A DNA stretch of 64,000 nucleotides from Pedobacter arcticus A12 (lineage in GTDB: Bacteria > Bacteroidota > Bacteroidia > Sphingobacteriales > Sphingobacteriaceae), in contig NZ_JH947127.1 in NCBI RefSeq assembly GCF_000302595.1, forward strand, positions 514,126 through 578,125. Reading direction: 5' to 3'. The stretch's first letter is position 1; each line of letters begins with the position of its first letter. The translations under genes were made by a program, and so were the position numbers. This document shows, piece after piece, positions 1 through 8,047 of the stretch. A model generated the notes under the pieces. The model had not been told where the DNA came from, did not search any database, and saw nothing but the letters and a program-made list of their open reading frames with translations.

Positions 1-313
1 AAAATTAGCAGAAGAAGGAATAGACGTTGAAATCATCAACATACATACCATTAAGCCTTTGGATGAAGAAGCAGTTTTAAAATCTGCTAAGAAAACTGGA
101 TGCGTAGTAACTTGCGAAGAGCATAACCGTTATGGTGGCTTGGGAGAAAGCATTGCACAATTATTATCAACAAATACACCAACTCCAATGGAATTTGTAG
201 CAGTTGATGATAGTTTTGGCGAAAGCGGAACTCCAGCAGAATTAATGAAAAAATACGGTTTAGATAGCAGCAACATTGTAGCCGCTGTTAAAAAAGTAAT
301 GAAAAGAAAATAA
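1..313 (+). CDS. Transketolase C-terminal subunit (partial, 5' end outside window)
   Basis: Only the last hundred or so codons are present; the frame is open from base 2 and has no start here. The residues match the C-terminal domain of the split transketolase/1-deoxyxylulose-synthase family: the 'HTIKPLDEEAV' strand, 'VTCEEHNRYGGLGES' (the conserved E-H-x3-GGLG segment that shapes the C-terminal fold), and the ending 'YGLDSSNIVAAVKKV'. Bacteroidota commonly encode transketolase as separate N- and C-terminal subunits, and this would be the C-terminal one of the pentose phosphate pathway enzyme. The N-terminal subunit would lie just upstream. A strong terminator follows the stop codon. Split versus full-length cannot be decided from this fragment. 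Confidence 0.85.
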   Translation, partial: KLAEEGIDVEIINIHTIKPLDEEAVLKSAKKTGCVVTCEEHNRYGGLGESIAQLLSTNTPTPMEFVAVDDSFGESGTPAELMKKYGLDSSNIVAAVKKVMKRK

Positions 314-336
314 TTTTCTTAACATATCGTTGAACG

Positions 337-372
337 TAAGCCGAAGTCTAATACCTTCGGCTTATTAGTTTT
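337..372 (+). terminator. Rho-independent terminator of the transketolase gene
   Basis: A perfect 10-bp stem (337-346 pairs with 355-364, core AAGCCGAAG/CTTCGGCTT) is followed by TTAGTTTTT. It lies between the transketolase stop and the sigma-factor start, so the sigma operon begins with its own promoter or depends on read-through. Confidence 0.8.
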
Positions 373-379
373 TAAATAA

Positions 380-928
380 ATGGAGATAGCCGACTCGATA
401 ATACTTCAGAAATTTGAAGATGAAAAAACTCGTCACGAGGCTTTTTCTCTATTGCTAAAAAAATATCAGCAGAAAGTTTATTGGCATGTACGTAGGATGG
501 TTTTAAATCATGACGATGCCGATGATTTAGTGCAGGATGTTTTTATTAAGGTTTGGAAAAATCTGTCTAACTTTAGACAGGATGCACAGCTTTACACATG
601 GCTCTATCGCATTGCAAGCAACGAATGCATCACTTTTTTAAATAAAAAGAAAGCAAAAAACAATGTGTCGCTTGATGAAATACCCGAACAACTTACTGAT
701 AATCTAAACGAAGAAAATTATTTCTCGGGCGATGCAATTCAGAAAAAACTACAGCAGGCCTTACTAATTCTGCCAGAAAAACAAAAGTTGGTCTTCAATA
801 TGAAATATTATGACGACATGAAGTTTCAAGAAATATCAGACGTTTTAGGTACAAGTGTTGGTGCGTTAAAAGCATCCTACCATTTGGCGGTAAAAAAAAT
901 AGAGCATTACTTATTATCCACAGATTAA
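380..928 (+). CDS. RNA polymerase sigma factor, sigma-70 family (ECF type)
   Basis: A 182-residue alternative sigma factor. Region 2 covers about residues 20-95, with the core-binding helix 'DADDLVQDVFIKVWKN' and the -10 melting segment 'TWLYRIASNE'. Region 4 covers about 120-178, with 'LPEKQKLVFNMKYYDDMKFQEISDVLGTSVGALKASYH', a typical -35 helix-turn-helix (quoted here only as its outline: LPEKQ...EISDVLG...GALKASYH). It starts only 15 bases after the upstream terminator. The next two genes, a membrane protein with a cytoplasmic N-terminus and an exported 'sensor' protein, follow closely and form the usual Bacteroidota three-gene ECF unit, so this sigma is probably held by the membrane protein until an envelope signal arrives. 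The target promoters are unknown. Confidence 0.9.
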   Translation: MEIADSIILQKFEDEKTRHEAFSLLLKKYQQKVYWHVRRMVLNHDDADDLVQDVFIKVWKNLSNFRQDAQLYTWLYRIASNECITFLNKKKAKNNVSLDEIPEQLTDNLNEENYFSGDAIQKKLQQALLILPEKQKLVFNMKYYDDMKFQEISDVLGTSVGALKASYHLAVKKIEHYLLSTD

Positions 929-951
929 ACCTTTTCCTTAAAAATCAATCA

Positions 952-1545
952 ATGTTTATGAAAAGCGAGGATGACAAAATGGAACTAGAAAAAGAAGCCC
1001 CAACATTAGCAACAATAAGTAAACAAAATACCTTTAAAACTCCAGAAGGATATTTCAACGAGCTAACTGAGCAAATTACAAATCAGATAAAAATCAGCGA
1101 GTTAATTAATAATCCATTTGAAGTACCCAATAATTATTTCGACGAACTTAGTAAGCAGATTACATCCTCAGTTCACTTAAACACATTTAAAAATCTTGAA
1201 TCTAAAGGTTTTGGATTTGACGTTCCTAGTAATTATTTTTCTGAAGCTCAAGAACGCATACAAAACAGCGTTGCAAAACCAAAAACCTCAAAAATCATAA
1301 AACTACATTTTATTAGGTATGCAGCTGCAGCTTGTATTTTATTTACAACAACCTTAGGCGTCTACTTCAATGTAAAATACAATACTACTGTATCACACCA
1401 ATTATCTAGAATACCCGCCGACGATATAGAAACTTATTTAAATCAGCATACAGAAAACAGTGATTTACCCATGTTAATTGAAAATATTGACGATGCTTCT
1501 GATTTAAGTATTGATGATTTTCAATTGAAAAAAACACCTAATTAA
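952..1545 (+). CDS. Putative membrane-anchored anti-sigma-like protein with three YF repeats
   Basis: A 197-residue protein with no family I can name firmly. A single membrane helix lies at about residues 119-141 ('RYAAAACILFTTTLGVYF'), leaving about 118 cytoplasmic residues and a short acidic outer tail. The cytoplasmic part holds three copies of a short motif at about residues 28-42, 57-71 and 89-103: 'KTPEGYFNELTEQI', 'EVPNNYFDELSKQI' and 'DVPSNYFSEAQERI', i.e. a (T/V)P-x-x-YF-x-E core. Its position directly after the ECF sigma gene and before the exported sensor protein suggests that it sequesters the sigma, but no ZAS zinc motif is present. A second ATG two codons in (MKSEDD) is an equally good start. 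Confidence 0.6.
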   Translation: MFMKSEDDKMELEKEAPTLATISKQNTFKTPEGYFNELTEQITNQIKISELINNPFEVPNNYFDELSKQITSSVHLNTFKNLESKGFGFDVPSNYFSEAQERIQNSVAKPKTSKIIKLHFIRYAAAACILFTTTLGVYFNVKYNTTVSHQLSRIPADDIETYLNQHTENSDLPMLIENIDDASDLSIDDFQLKKTPN

Positions 1546-1547
1546 AC

Positions 1548-1970
1548 ATGAAACTATTTATAACATTTGTAGTTGCCATAACCTTTTCTTTAGGGATAAA
1601 CCAAGTTTCTTTTGCGCAACAACCCAATAAAAAAACACAGCAGATTGAAGCCATTAAATTTGGTTACATATCGGGCAAGCTAGAACTTAATGATGAGGAG
1701 TCTAAAGAATTTTGGCCTTTATATAAAGACTATCAAGCCGAATGGAATCAACTCATCAAACAAAAAAAGCAAAGCAGAATAGCCAACGCAAACGACCCCA
1801 ATAAGGCTGTGGATGATGATTTTAGTTTTGACAGTAGACTGTTAGAACTAAAGAAAAAATACCGAATGGAGTTTGGCAAAGTTCTCCCTCCAGAGAAAAT
1901 AAAAAAATTATATCAAGCAGAACGAAGTTTCAGAGAAGAGTTGATCAAACAATTAAAAAATCGTCCGTAA
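1548..1970 (+). CDS. Exported 'sensor of ECF sigma' family protein
   Basis: A 140-residue secreted or periplasmic protein. Residues 1-23 are a signal peptide (Lys, hydrophobic core, VSFA-Q cleavage). The mature part contains 'LELNDEESKEFWPLYKDY' (about 45-62), the L-x-x-E-x-x-x-FWPLY signature of the Bacteroidota group annotated as sensor of ECF-type sigma factor, which is distantly Spy/CpxP-like; the rest is charged helix with 'LPPEKIKKLYQAE' near the end. It begins two bases after the stop of the preceding membrane protein, so the two are translationally coupled. A role in sensing envelope stress for the sigma/anti-sigma pair is inferred from context and family label only. Confidence 0.65.
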   Translation: MKLFITFVVAITFSLGINQVSFAQQPNKKTQQIEAIKFGYISGKLELNDEESKEFWPLYKDYQAEWNQLIKQKKQSRIANANDPNKAVDDDFSFDSRLLELKKKYRMEFGKVLPPEKIKKLYQAERSFREELIKQLKNRP

Positions 1971-2021
1971 AACAACTAAATCTTCAAAAAAACCAATCAA
2001 AAACACATTTATGAATTAATG

Positions 2022-2029
2022 TATCTTTG
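2022..2029 (+). promoter_or_regulatory. Bacteroidota -7 box TATCTTTG before the aminotransferase
   Basis: TATCTTTG fits the Bacteroidota sigma-ABfr -7 consensus TAnnTTTG. It ends five bases before the ATG, so transcription would start at or next to the start codon, giving a leaderless or nearly leaderless message. No clear TTG at -33 is seen, so this is a half-supported promoter. Confidence 0.4.
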
Positions 2030-2034
2030 CAGAT

Positions 2035-3219
2035 ATGTTAAGTCAGAAACAACTTTTTTTATTAAATACTGCCCAAACCTCTAGCTTTCCCAGACTATTA
2101 GAAGTTGAAAAAGCAACAGGTTCTTATCTATTTGATCCATCCGGAAAAAAATATCTCGATTTAGTTTCGGGGTTTGCGGTGAGCAACATTGGGCATCGAC
2201 ATCCAAATGTAATTAGCGCCATACAGCAACAAATCGAAAAATATTTACACGTAACCGTTTATGGCGAATTTGTTCAATCGCCACAAGTAAAGTTTGCCCA
2301 TCGGCTAAGCCAAGTTTTACCACCAAGCCTTTCATCCGTCTATTTCACCAATTCGGGTACAGAGGCTACAGAAGGCGCTTTAAAACTTGCCAAAAAGCAC
2401 ACCAATCGTACAGAAATCGTATCTTTCAACGGCGCTTACCATGGCAGTACGCATGGCGCATTAAGCTTAATGGGTAACGAGTATTACAAACAGGCTTATC
2501 GGCCACTGTTGCCAGATATTAAATTTATCCAACTTAACTCCCTGCCAGATTTAGCAAACATTACAACCAAAACTGCTACGGTAATTTTAGAAGCCGTACA
2601 AGGCGAGGCAGGTATTCGGGTTCCGGATTTGGATTATATCAAAGCCTTACGCAAAAAATGCGACGAGACAGGAACTTTGTTGATTTTTGATGAGATACAG
2701 ACTGGCTTTGGCAGAACTGGAAAACTTTTCGCTTTTGAAAATTATGATATTATTCCCGATATTCTTTTAATTGCCAAAGGAATGGGCGGTGGGATGCCTA
2801 TTGGCGCTTTTATCGCATCCAAAGAAATAATGGATGTGCTTAAAGAAAACCCAATTTTAGGGCATATTACTACATTCGGCGGTCACCCAGTAAGTTGTGC
2901 TGCTGGCTTGGCTTCGCTAAATACTATTTTAGATGAGGATTTGGTAAGTGGTGTAAAACAACGTGAAAACTTATTCAAAAACCTACTAATTCACCCAAAA
3001 ATTAAAGAAATAAGGGGTTTAGGCTTGATGATTGCGGTACAACTGGCTAATTTTAACGAAGTAGAAGAGGTAAGCAAAAGGTGTTTGGATAAAGGAATAA
3101 TTATCGACTGGTTTTTACACTGTGATTCGGCATTACGCATTGCGCCACCATTAAATATCACAGAGGAAGAGATCAAATTTGCGTGTAAAACCATTGTGGA
3201 AACAATAAACGAACTTTAA
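2035..3219 (+). CDS. Class III PLP-dependent aminotransferase
   Basis: A 394-residue fold-type I aminotransferase of the acetylornithine/ornithine/4-aminobutyrate group. Visible landmarks are 'NSGTEA' (about 106-111, phosphate binding), 'GAYHGSTHG' (about 133-141), 'LLIFDEIQTGFGRTG' (215-229, with the PLP-pyridine Asp219) and 'LLIAKGMGGGMPIGAF' (244-259, Schiff-base Lys248). Its length matches the argD/rocD group. The gene stands alone between the sigma operon and a mechanosensitive channel, so context does not fix the amino donor; it is best left as an aspartate-aminotransferase-family (class III) enzyme. The start follows a TATCTTTG promoter box directly. Confidence 0.85.
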   Translation: MLSQKQLFLLNTAQTSSFPRLLEVEKATGSYLFDPSGKKYLDLVSGFAVSNIGHRHPNVISAIQQQIEKYLHVTVYGEFVQSPQVKFAHRLSQVLPPSLSSVYFTNSGTEATEGALKLAKKHTNRTEIVSFNGAYHGSTHGALSLMGNEYYKQAYRPLLPDIKFIQLNSLPDLANITTKTATVILEAVQGEAGIRVPDLDYIKALRKKCDETGTLLIFDEIQTGFGRTGKLFAFENYDIIPDILLIAKGMGGGMPIGAFIASKEIMDVLKENPILGHITTFGGHPVSCAAGLASLNTILDEDLVSGVKQRENLFKNLLIHPKIKEIRGLGLMIAVQLANFNEVEEVSKRCLDKGIIIDWFLHCDSALRIAPPLNITEEEIKFACKTIVETINEL

Positions 3220-3256
3220 CAACCCTAAATTACTTAACTACAGATCAACAATAAAT

Positions 3257-4081
3257 ATGGAATATATAGAACAAGCAAAATTATTTTTACTTACAAAAGG
3301 CGCCGACTTAGGAATTGCATTAATAAAAGCAGTTATCATTGGTTTTATAGGTTATCAGATCATCAAGTTTTTAACAAAGACCTTTGCCAACGTAATGGAA
3401 CGCGAAAATGTGGATCCATCTTTACGTGTTTTCTTAAAAAGTCTGGTCAGAAATGCGCTCCTGATATTACTTATCCTTACTATATTATCTGCACTGGGTA
3501 TTGCAATGACATCTTTTGTGGCAATATTAGGAGCTGCCGGTTTGGCTATTGGCTTGGCTTTACAGGGCAGTTTAGCAAATTTTGCCGGCGGTATTCTAAT
3601 TCTGATATTGAAACCTTTCAAAGTTGGTGACGTGATAGAAGCACAAGGCGTAATAGCTTCGGTTTCTGAAATACAGATTTTTTATACCGTTTTAAAAAGC
3701 TACGACAATAAAACCATCATTATCCCAAACGGAAAACTTTATAACGACATCATCACCAATTATAGCACTGAGCCTGCCAGAAAAATGCAGTGGATCTTTA
3801 GTATCGGTTATAACGACGATATTGACCAAGCCAAAGAAATCATCAAAGAAACTATTTTTTCGGATGAACGGATTATGGATAGGGAAACTCCCTACATCTA
3901 CGTAGATAGTTTGGGTGATAGCGCAGTGAACATAAGAGTAAGAGCTTTGGTAAACAATGATGAATTTTGGGACGTTTACTTAAGCAAGCAGGAACACGTA
4001 AGAAAAGCTTTCAATAAAGCCGGAATATCAGTGCCATTCCCTAAAAGAGACGTACAGGTTTTTAAATCAGAAAATAGTTAG
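3257..4081 (+). CDS. Small-conductance mechanosensitive channel (MscS family)
   Basis: A 274-residue inner-membrane channel that opens under membrane tension to release solutes on hypo-osmotic shock. Three hydrophobic helices lie at about 15-38, 62-88 and 92-125. The third is the pore helix, with the Gly/Ala pattern 'GAAGLAIGLALQGSLANFAGG' (shown as family hallmark GLAIG-LALQGSLANFAGG). A cytoplasmic beta domain follows ('FKVGDVIEAQGV', 'IPNGKLYNDIITNYS', 'KMQWIFSIGYNDDIDQA'). The length is that of E. coli MscS (about 286). It stands alone, 37 bases after the aminotransferase, with a 140-base gap after it that holds no gene. Confidence 0.9.
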   Translation: MEYIEQAKLFLLTKGADLGIALIKAVIIGFIGYQIIKFLTKTFANVMERENVDPSLRVFLKSLVRNALLILLILTILSALGIAMTSFVAILGAAGLAIGLALQGSLANFAGGILILILKPFKVGDVIEAQGVIASVSEIQIFYTVLKSYDNKTIIIPNGKLYNDIITNYSTEPARKMQWIFSIGYNDDIDQAKEIIKETIFSDERIMDRETPYIYVDSLGDSAVNIRVRALVNNDEFWDVYLSKQEHVRKAFNKAGISVPFPKRDVQVFKSENS

Positions 4082-4222
4082 CGACAAATTAAACAAACTT
4101 TTTCTATTGGTTTATAGTGACTTACACTACAATTTAGGCGGTTTCCAATAGGATAGTGTTTACCTGAAATTTAGATTAATGTGTATTAAATTCACTATTT
4201 TGTTGAGCTATAAATCAGTTTT

Positions 4223-5626
4223 ATGAAAACAAAAAAATCACTCACCTTATTAGGTGCCATAACCATTATTTCCTTTTTATCATTAGGCTTACAAGAAAAA
4301 GACCGCAACACTTTAGCGTCTCCCGAAGCTAATTACCAATCGTATTGTTCTGGCTGCCACGGCGCAAAAATGAACGCTTTTGCAGATAGAAAATGGAAAA
4401 ATGGAAAAAACCCTGAAGATTTATTCAAATCCATAAAGTTCGGCTATAAGGAGGGCGGAATGCCTGCGTTTGCAGAAACCTTTAAAGACGATGAAATTAA
4501 AGCATTGGCAGATTACATTATTAAGGGAATCGAAAATGTAAGTAAATACTCATTTACAGACAAACCAAAATCAACTATTTTCGAAACAGAAAACGGAAAA
4601 ATAAAACTGCAGAAAGTATTCAATGAATCAAAGAATCCTTGGGGAATAGTCTTTTTACCGAACAGCCAAATGTTGGTTACGGATAGATCTGGCGTACTTT
4701 ATTTAGTCGGGGCCGATGGTAAAAACACCAAAGTAAACGGAGTACCAAAAGTAGTTTTTGCAGGCCAAGGTGGCTTAATGGATGTATTGGTACATCCCGA
4801 CTTTGCAAAGAATAAAATCGTTTACTTGAGTTACTCAAAACCGAACCCAGATGATGCAACGCAACAGACTACAGCTATTTTTAAAGCCGAACTTAAATAC
4901 AAAGAACTTATAAACGGGAAAGACATATTTATAGCAAAACCATACAGTAAAACCAAGCACCATTACGGTTCTCGGATGATATTTGGAAAAGATAAAATGC
5001 TCTATTTTTCTGTGGGAGAAAGAGGGAATGAAAAAGAAAACCCGCAGGATATCAGAAATGGTTTAGGTAAAATCCACAGAATTACGGAAAACGGAGATAT
5101 TCCGAAAGACAACCCATTTTATAATACGCCCGAAGCTGACAAAACCATTTATAGTTATGGGCAAAGAAATCCACAAGGCTTGGCTTTAAACCCTTTCACC
5201 AACGAAATTTGGGAACACGAACACGGTCCAAGAGGTGGAGACGAAATCAACATCATAAAAAAAGGGGCAAACTACGGCTGGCCTATGGTATCATACGGGA
5301 TAAATTACAACGGTAAGGTGATTACGCCACTTACTCAAAAAGAAGGAATTGAGGGTCCTCTGCATTATTGGAATCCATCTATTGCTCCCAGCGGAATGGC
5401 ATTTGTTACCAGCAAAATCTACAAAGGCTGGGAGGGTAATTTAATGGTGGGTTCTTTAAGGTTTCAATATTTAAACCGATGCGTAATTAAAGATGGAAAA
5501 GTGGTTAAAGAAGAGCTTTTATTTAAAAACATTGGTCGTGTTAGAGATGTAAGACAGGCGCCAAACGGTTATCTGTACATGGCCGTTGAGGGCGAAGGAA
5601 TTTTCAAGCTCGTCCCTCAGCAATAA
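4223..5626 (+). CDS. PQQ-dependent sugar dehydrogenase with N-terminal cytochrome c domain
   Basis: A 467-residue exported quinoprotein. Residues 1-23 form a signal peptide or membrane anchor. A small cytochrome c domain follows, with heme motif CSGCH at 42-46 and the likely Met ligand in 'GGMPAF' (Met80). From about residue 125 on comes a six-bladed propeller of the glucose/sorbosone dehydrogenase (soluble aldose dehydrogenase) family: 'NPWGIVFLP', 'GGLMDVLVHPDF', 'SVGERGNEKENPQD', 'YSYGQRNPQGLALNP', 'WEHEHGPRGGDEINII' and 'GANYGWP'. It would oxidise an aldose in the periplasm and hand electrons to its own heme. The substrate is not readable. The fusion order (cytochrome first) is a known variant in Bacteroidota. 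Confidence 0.85.
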   Translation: MKTKKSLTLLGAITIISFLSLGLQEKDRNTLASPEANYQSYCSGCHGAKMNAFADRKWKNGKNPEDLFKSIKFGYKEGGMPAFAETFKDDEIKALADYIIKGIENVSKYSFTDKPKSTIFETENGKIKLQKVFNESKNPWGIVFLPNSQMLVTDRSGVLYLVGADGKNTKVNGVPKVVFAGQGGLMDVLVHPDFAKNKIVYLSYSKPNPDDATQQTTAIFKAELKYKELINGKDIFIAKPYSKTKHHYGSRMIFGKDKMLYFSVGERGNEKENPQDIRNGLGKIHRITENGDIPKDNPFYNTPEADKTIYSYGQRNPQGLALNPFTNEIWEHEHGPRGGDEINIIKKGANYGWPMVSYGINYNGKVITPLTQKEGIEGPLHYWNPSIAPSGMAFVTSKIYKGWEGNLMVGSLRFQYLNRCVIKDGKVVKEELLFKNIGRVRDVRQAPNGYLYMAVEGEGIFKLVPQQ

Positions 5627-5672
5627 ACGTGTAATAAAAATCTACCTAAACAGTCAAACACAAAAAAGCGAA

Positions 5673-6572
5673 ATGCTAAGTATCAGAAATATTGTAAAAG
5701 AATATGCTAAACACCGGGCATTAGACGATGTAAGTTTAGAAATTGAACGCGGTACTATATTCGGGTTATTGGGGCCAAACGGCGCTGGAAAAACATCACT
5801 AATCAGAATTATTAACCAGATTACTGCGCCAGATAGTGGAGAAATTTATTTGAATGGAGAAAAACTAAACCAAAGCCACATCAGTAAAATAGGTTACCTG
5901 CCAGAGGAAAGAGGGCTGTACAAAAAAATGGAAATTGGGGAGCAAATGCTTTACTTAGCCAGGTTAAAAGGTCTAAGCAGAGCTGATGCTACCCAAAGAA
6001 TCAAATACTGGTTTGAGAAAATGGAAATGCAAACCTGGTGGAAAAAAAAGGTTGAGGACCTTTCAAAAGGGATGCAACAAAAGGTTCAATTTGTAGCTAC
6101 GGTTTTGCATGAACCCGAATTGATTATTTTAGATGAACCTTTCTCGGGCTTTGACCCGGTTAATGCGGAAATCATCAAAAACGAGATTTTAGAACTCAAT
6201 AAAAAAGGTTCAACCATCATTTTCTCTACCCACCGCATGGAGTCGGTAGAAGAACTTTGTAAGCACATTGCGCTTATCCATAAATCGCACAAAATTTTAG
6301 ACGGGAGTGTAAAATCTATCAAAAACGCTTACCGAAACAATACTTTTGAAATCGGTTTAAACAAAGCTATTGAACAAGCTGACCTGCAAACTGCAGATTT
6401 GCTGAACACAAATATTAGTGACGAGGAAGCTATCGTACAAACTGTAAAATTAAGAGACGGTTTTAGTGCTAATAATCTGCTTCAAGAACTAATTCCTCTG
6501 GTTAACTTAACTTATTTTAAAGAAGTTATACCAACCATCAACGAGATATTCATTAAAACAGTGAAAGCCTAA
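5673..6572 (+). CDS. ABC transporter ATP-binding protein (Nat/ABC-2 export type)
   Basis: A 299-residue ATPase. Walker A is GPNGAGKT (34-41), the Q-loop region is 'YLPEERGLYKKM', the signature is LSKGMQQK (130-137), Walker B is LIILDEP (150-156), with D-loop 'SGFDPVN' and switch His 'STHRM'. The PEERGLY segment is typical of the NatA group of sodium/drug ABC-2 exporters. The frame is open upstream to 5586, inside the preceding gene, but the ATG at 5673 (MLSIRNIVKEYAKH) gives the normal N-terminus. The permease starts four bases after the stop, so the two subunits are co-translated. The transported substrate is unproven. Confidence 0.88.
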   Translation: MLSIRNIVKEYAKHRALDDVSLEIERGTIFGLLGPNGAGKTSLIRIINQITAPDSGEIYLNGEKLNQSHISKIGYLPEERGLYKKMEIGEQMLYLARLKGLSRADATQRIKYWFEKMEMQTWWKKKVEDLSKGMQQKVQFVATVLHEPELIILDEPFSGFDPVNAEIIKNEILELNKKGSTIIFSTHRMESVEELCKHIALIHKSHKILDGSVKSIKNAYRNNTFEIGLNKAIEQADLQTADLLNTNISDEEAIVQTVKLRDGFSANNLLQELIPLVNLTYFKEVIPTINEIFIKTVKA

Positions 6573-6576
6573 GCCT

Positions 6577-7887
6577 ATGAATAAAGTATTTTTAATTATC
6601 CAAAGAGAATACCTAAGCAGGGTAAGAAAGAAATCGTTTTTGATACTCACCTTTTTAGTTCCATCGCTATTCATAGGGATGTACGCTGCTATATTCTTTA
6701 TCTATAAAAACAGCGACGATACCGCAAAAAAATTCAATGTAATTGACAAAAGTGGAATTTTCGAGAATCAGTTTAAAGACCAGTCTAACGTAACGTTCAA
6801 TTACATTGATGCAGAATACGAAACGGCAAAAAAAGAAGCCCGTACTGAAAAAGACGTTTTTCTGCTTTACATTGGCAACAATTTTAAGGAAACTGGCGAC
6901 GTAGAAATTATTGCGGAAAAGAAACCTGGAATTGCGCTGGTTAGCGAAATAGAAAATCAGATGGAAAGTATTTTGCAGACCAAAAAACTATTAGCCGCAG
7001 GGATTGATACAGCTGTTTTAAACGGCGCAAAAGCGAAAGTGAATATCAACGCCAAACAATTAACAGACGAGGGTGAGAAAGACGCAAGCATTGGAGCAAC
7101 TTATGTGGTTGGTTTTTTAGGCGCATTTTTAATTTATCTAGCGTTGTTTATTTACGGAGCCCAAGTAATGCGTGGTATTATCGAGGAAAAAACCAGCAGA
7201 ATTGTAGAGGTGATTGTTTCATCAGTAAAGCCCTTCCAACTCATGTTGGGGAAAATCTTAGGTGTTGGCGCTGTAGGTTTAACGCAGTTTCTACTTTGGA
7301 TTATCTTGAGTACAGGTTTATCCACTTTAGGTGCTAATGCTTTTATGAATCAGAGCGATACCAAAACAGAACAGACTGACACTAAAAACAAGATACCAAC
7401 AGAAATATCCGCTCAAAATGGAGGTGCTGCACAACAGTTTTTCAAAGCGGCAGACACCATCAATTTTCCGTTTATTATCAGCACATTTCTGTTTTACTTT
7501 ATAGGTGGCTATTTGCTATATAGTGCGCTTTTTGCCGCGGTTGGCTCTGCTGTAGATAACGAAACAGAGACTCAACAGTTTATGTTGCCAATCACCTTAC
7601 CGCTCATATTTACTTTTATTTTAGGGATGAATGTGATTGTAAACAATCCAGACAGCAATTTATCTTTCTGGCTTTCCATTATCCCGTTCACCTCCCCCAT
7701 TGCCATGATGATTAGAATTCCGTTTGGAGTACCTGCTTGGCAATTGGCGCTTTCTATTGTGCTGTTAATTGCTGGCTTTATTTTCACAACCTGGGTTGCG
7801 TCTCGCATTTACCGAGTTGGTATTTTAATGCATGGTAAAAAAATCACTTACAAAGAACTGGCAAAGTGGTTTACATATAGAGAATAA
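6577..7887 (+). CDS. ABC-2 type transporter permease (NatB-like)
   Basis: A 436-residue permease partner of the preceding ATPase. An N-terminal amphipathic start 'QREYLSRVRKKSFL' leads into the first membrane helix (about 20-43). A large outer domain of about 130 residues follows, then five hydrophobic segments between about 175 and 425. The conserved 'MRGIIEEKTSRIVEVIVSS' (about 198-216) is the coupling segment of the ABC-2/NatB family. An Asp/Lys/Gln-rich loop (about 262-290) interrupts the membrane part. Sodium or xenobiotic efflux is the family expectation; substrate assignment is inference. Confidence 0.85.
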   Translation: MNKVFLIIQREYLSRVRKKSFLILTFLVPSLFIGMYAAIFFIYKNSDDTAKKFNVIDKSGIFENQFKDQSNVTFNYIDAEYETAKKEARTEKDVFLLYIGNNFKETGDVEIIAEKKPGIALVSEIENQMESILQTKKLLAAGIDTAVLNGAKAKVNINAKQLTDEGEKDASIGATYVVGFLGAFLIYLALFIYGAQVMRGIIEEKTSRIVEVIVSSVKPFQLMLGKILGVGAVGLTQFLLWIILSTGLSTLGANAFMNQSDTKTEQTDTKNKIPTEISAQNGGAAQQFFKAADTINFPFIISTFLFYFIGGYLLYSALFAAVGSAVDNETETQQFMLPITLPLIFTFILGMNVIVNNPDSNLSFWLSIIPFTSPIAMMIRIPFGVPAWQLALSIVLLIAGFIFTTWVASRIYRVGILMHGKKITYKELAKWFTYRE

Positions 7888-8047
7888 TTTTGAGGGACAG
7901 AATAGCTAAATTAATTTTGAAGAATTGAATGAGAGAAGGATTGAATAATTGCGAGGTCGAGGAACTAAATTAAAAAATCCAAACTGATAAAAGACGACCA
8001 ACGATGGAATTTATAGCTAGTAAAAGACGAACCAACTAACAACCTAA
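7888..8047. other. Intergenic region with low-complexity AT-rich repeats
   Basis: No gene is seen. Bases 7921-7950 contain a GAATGAGAGAAGG-ATTGAATAATTG string that recurs, partly inverted, on the far side of the next gene (9007-9110). Two similar AAAAGACGA(A)CCAAC strings occur near 7987 and 8022. Confidence 0.4.
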
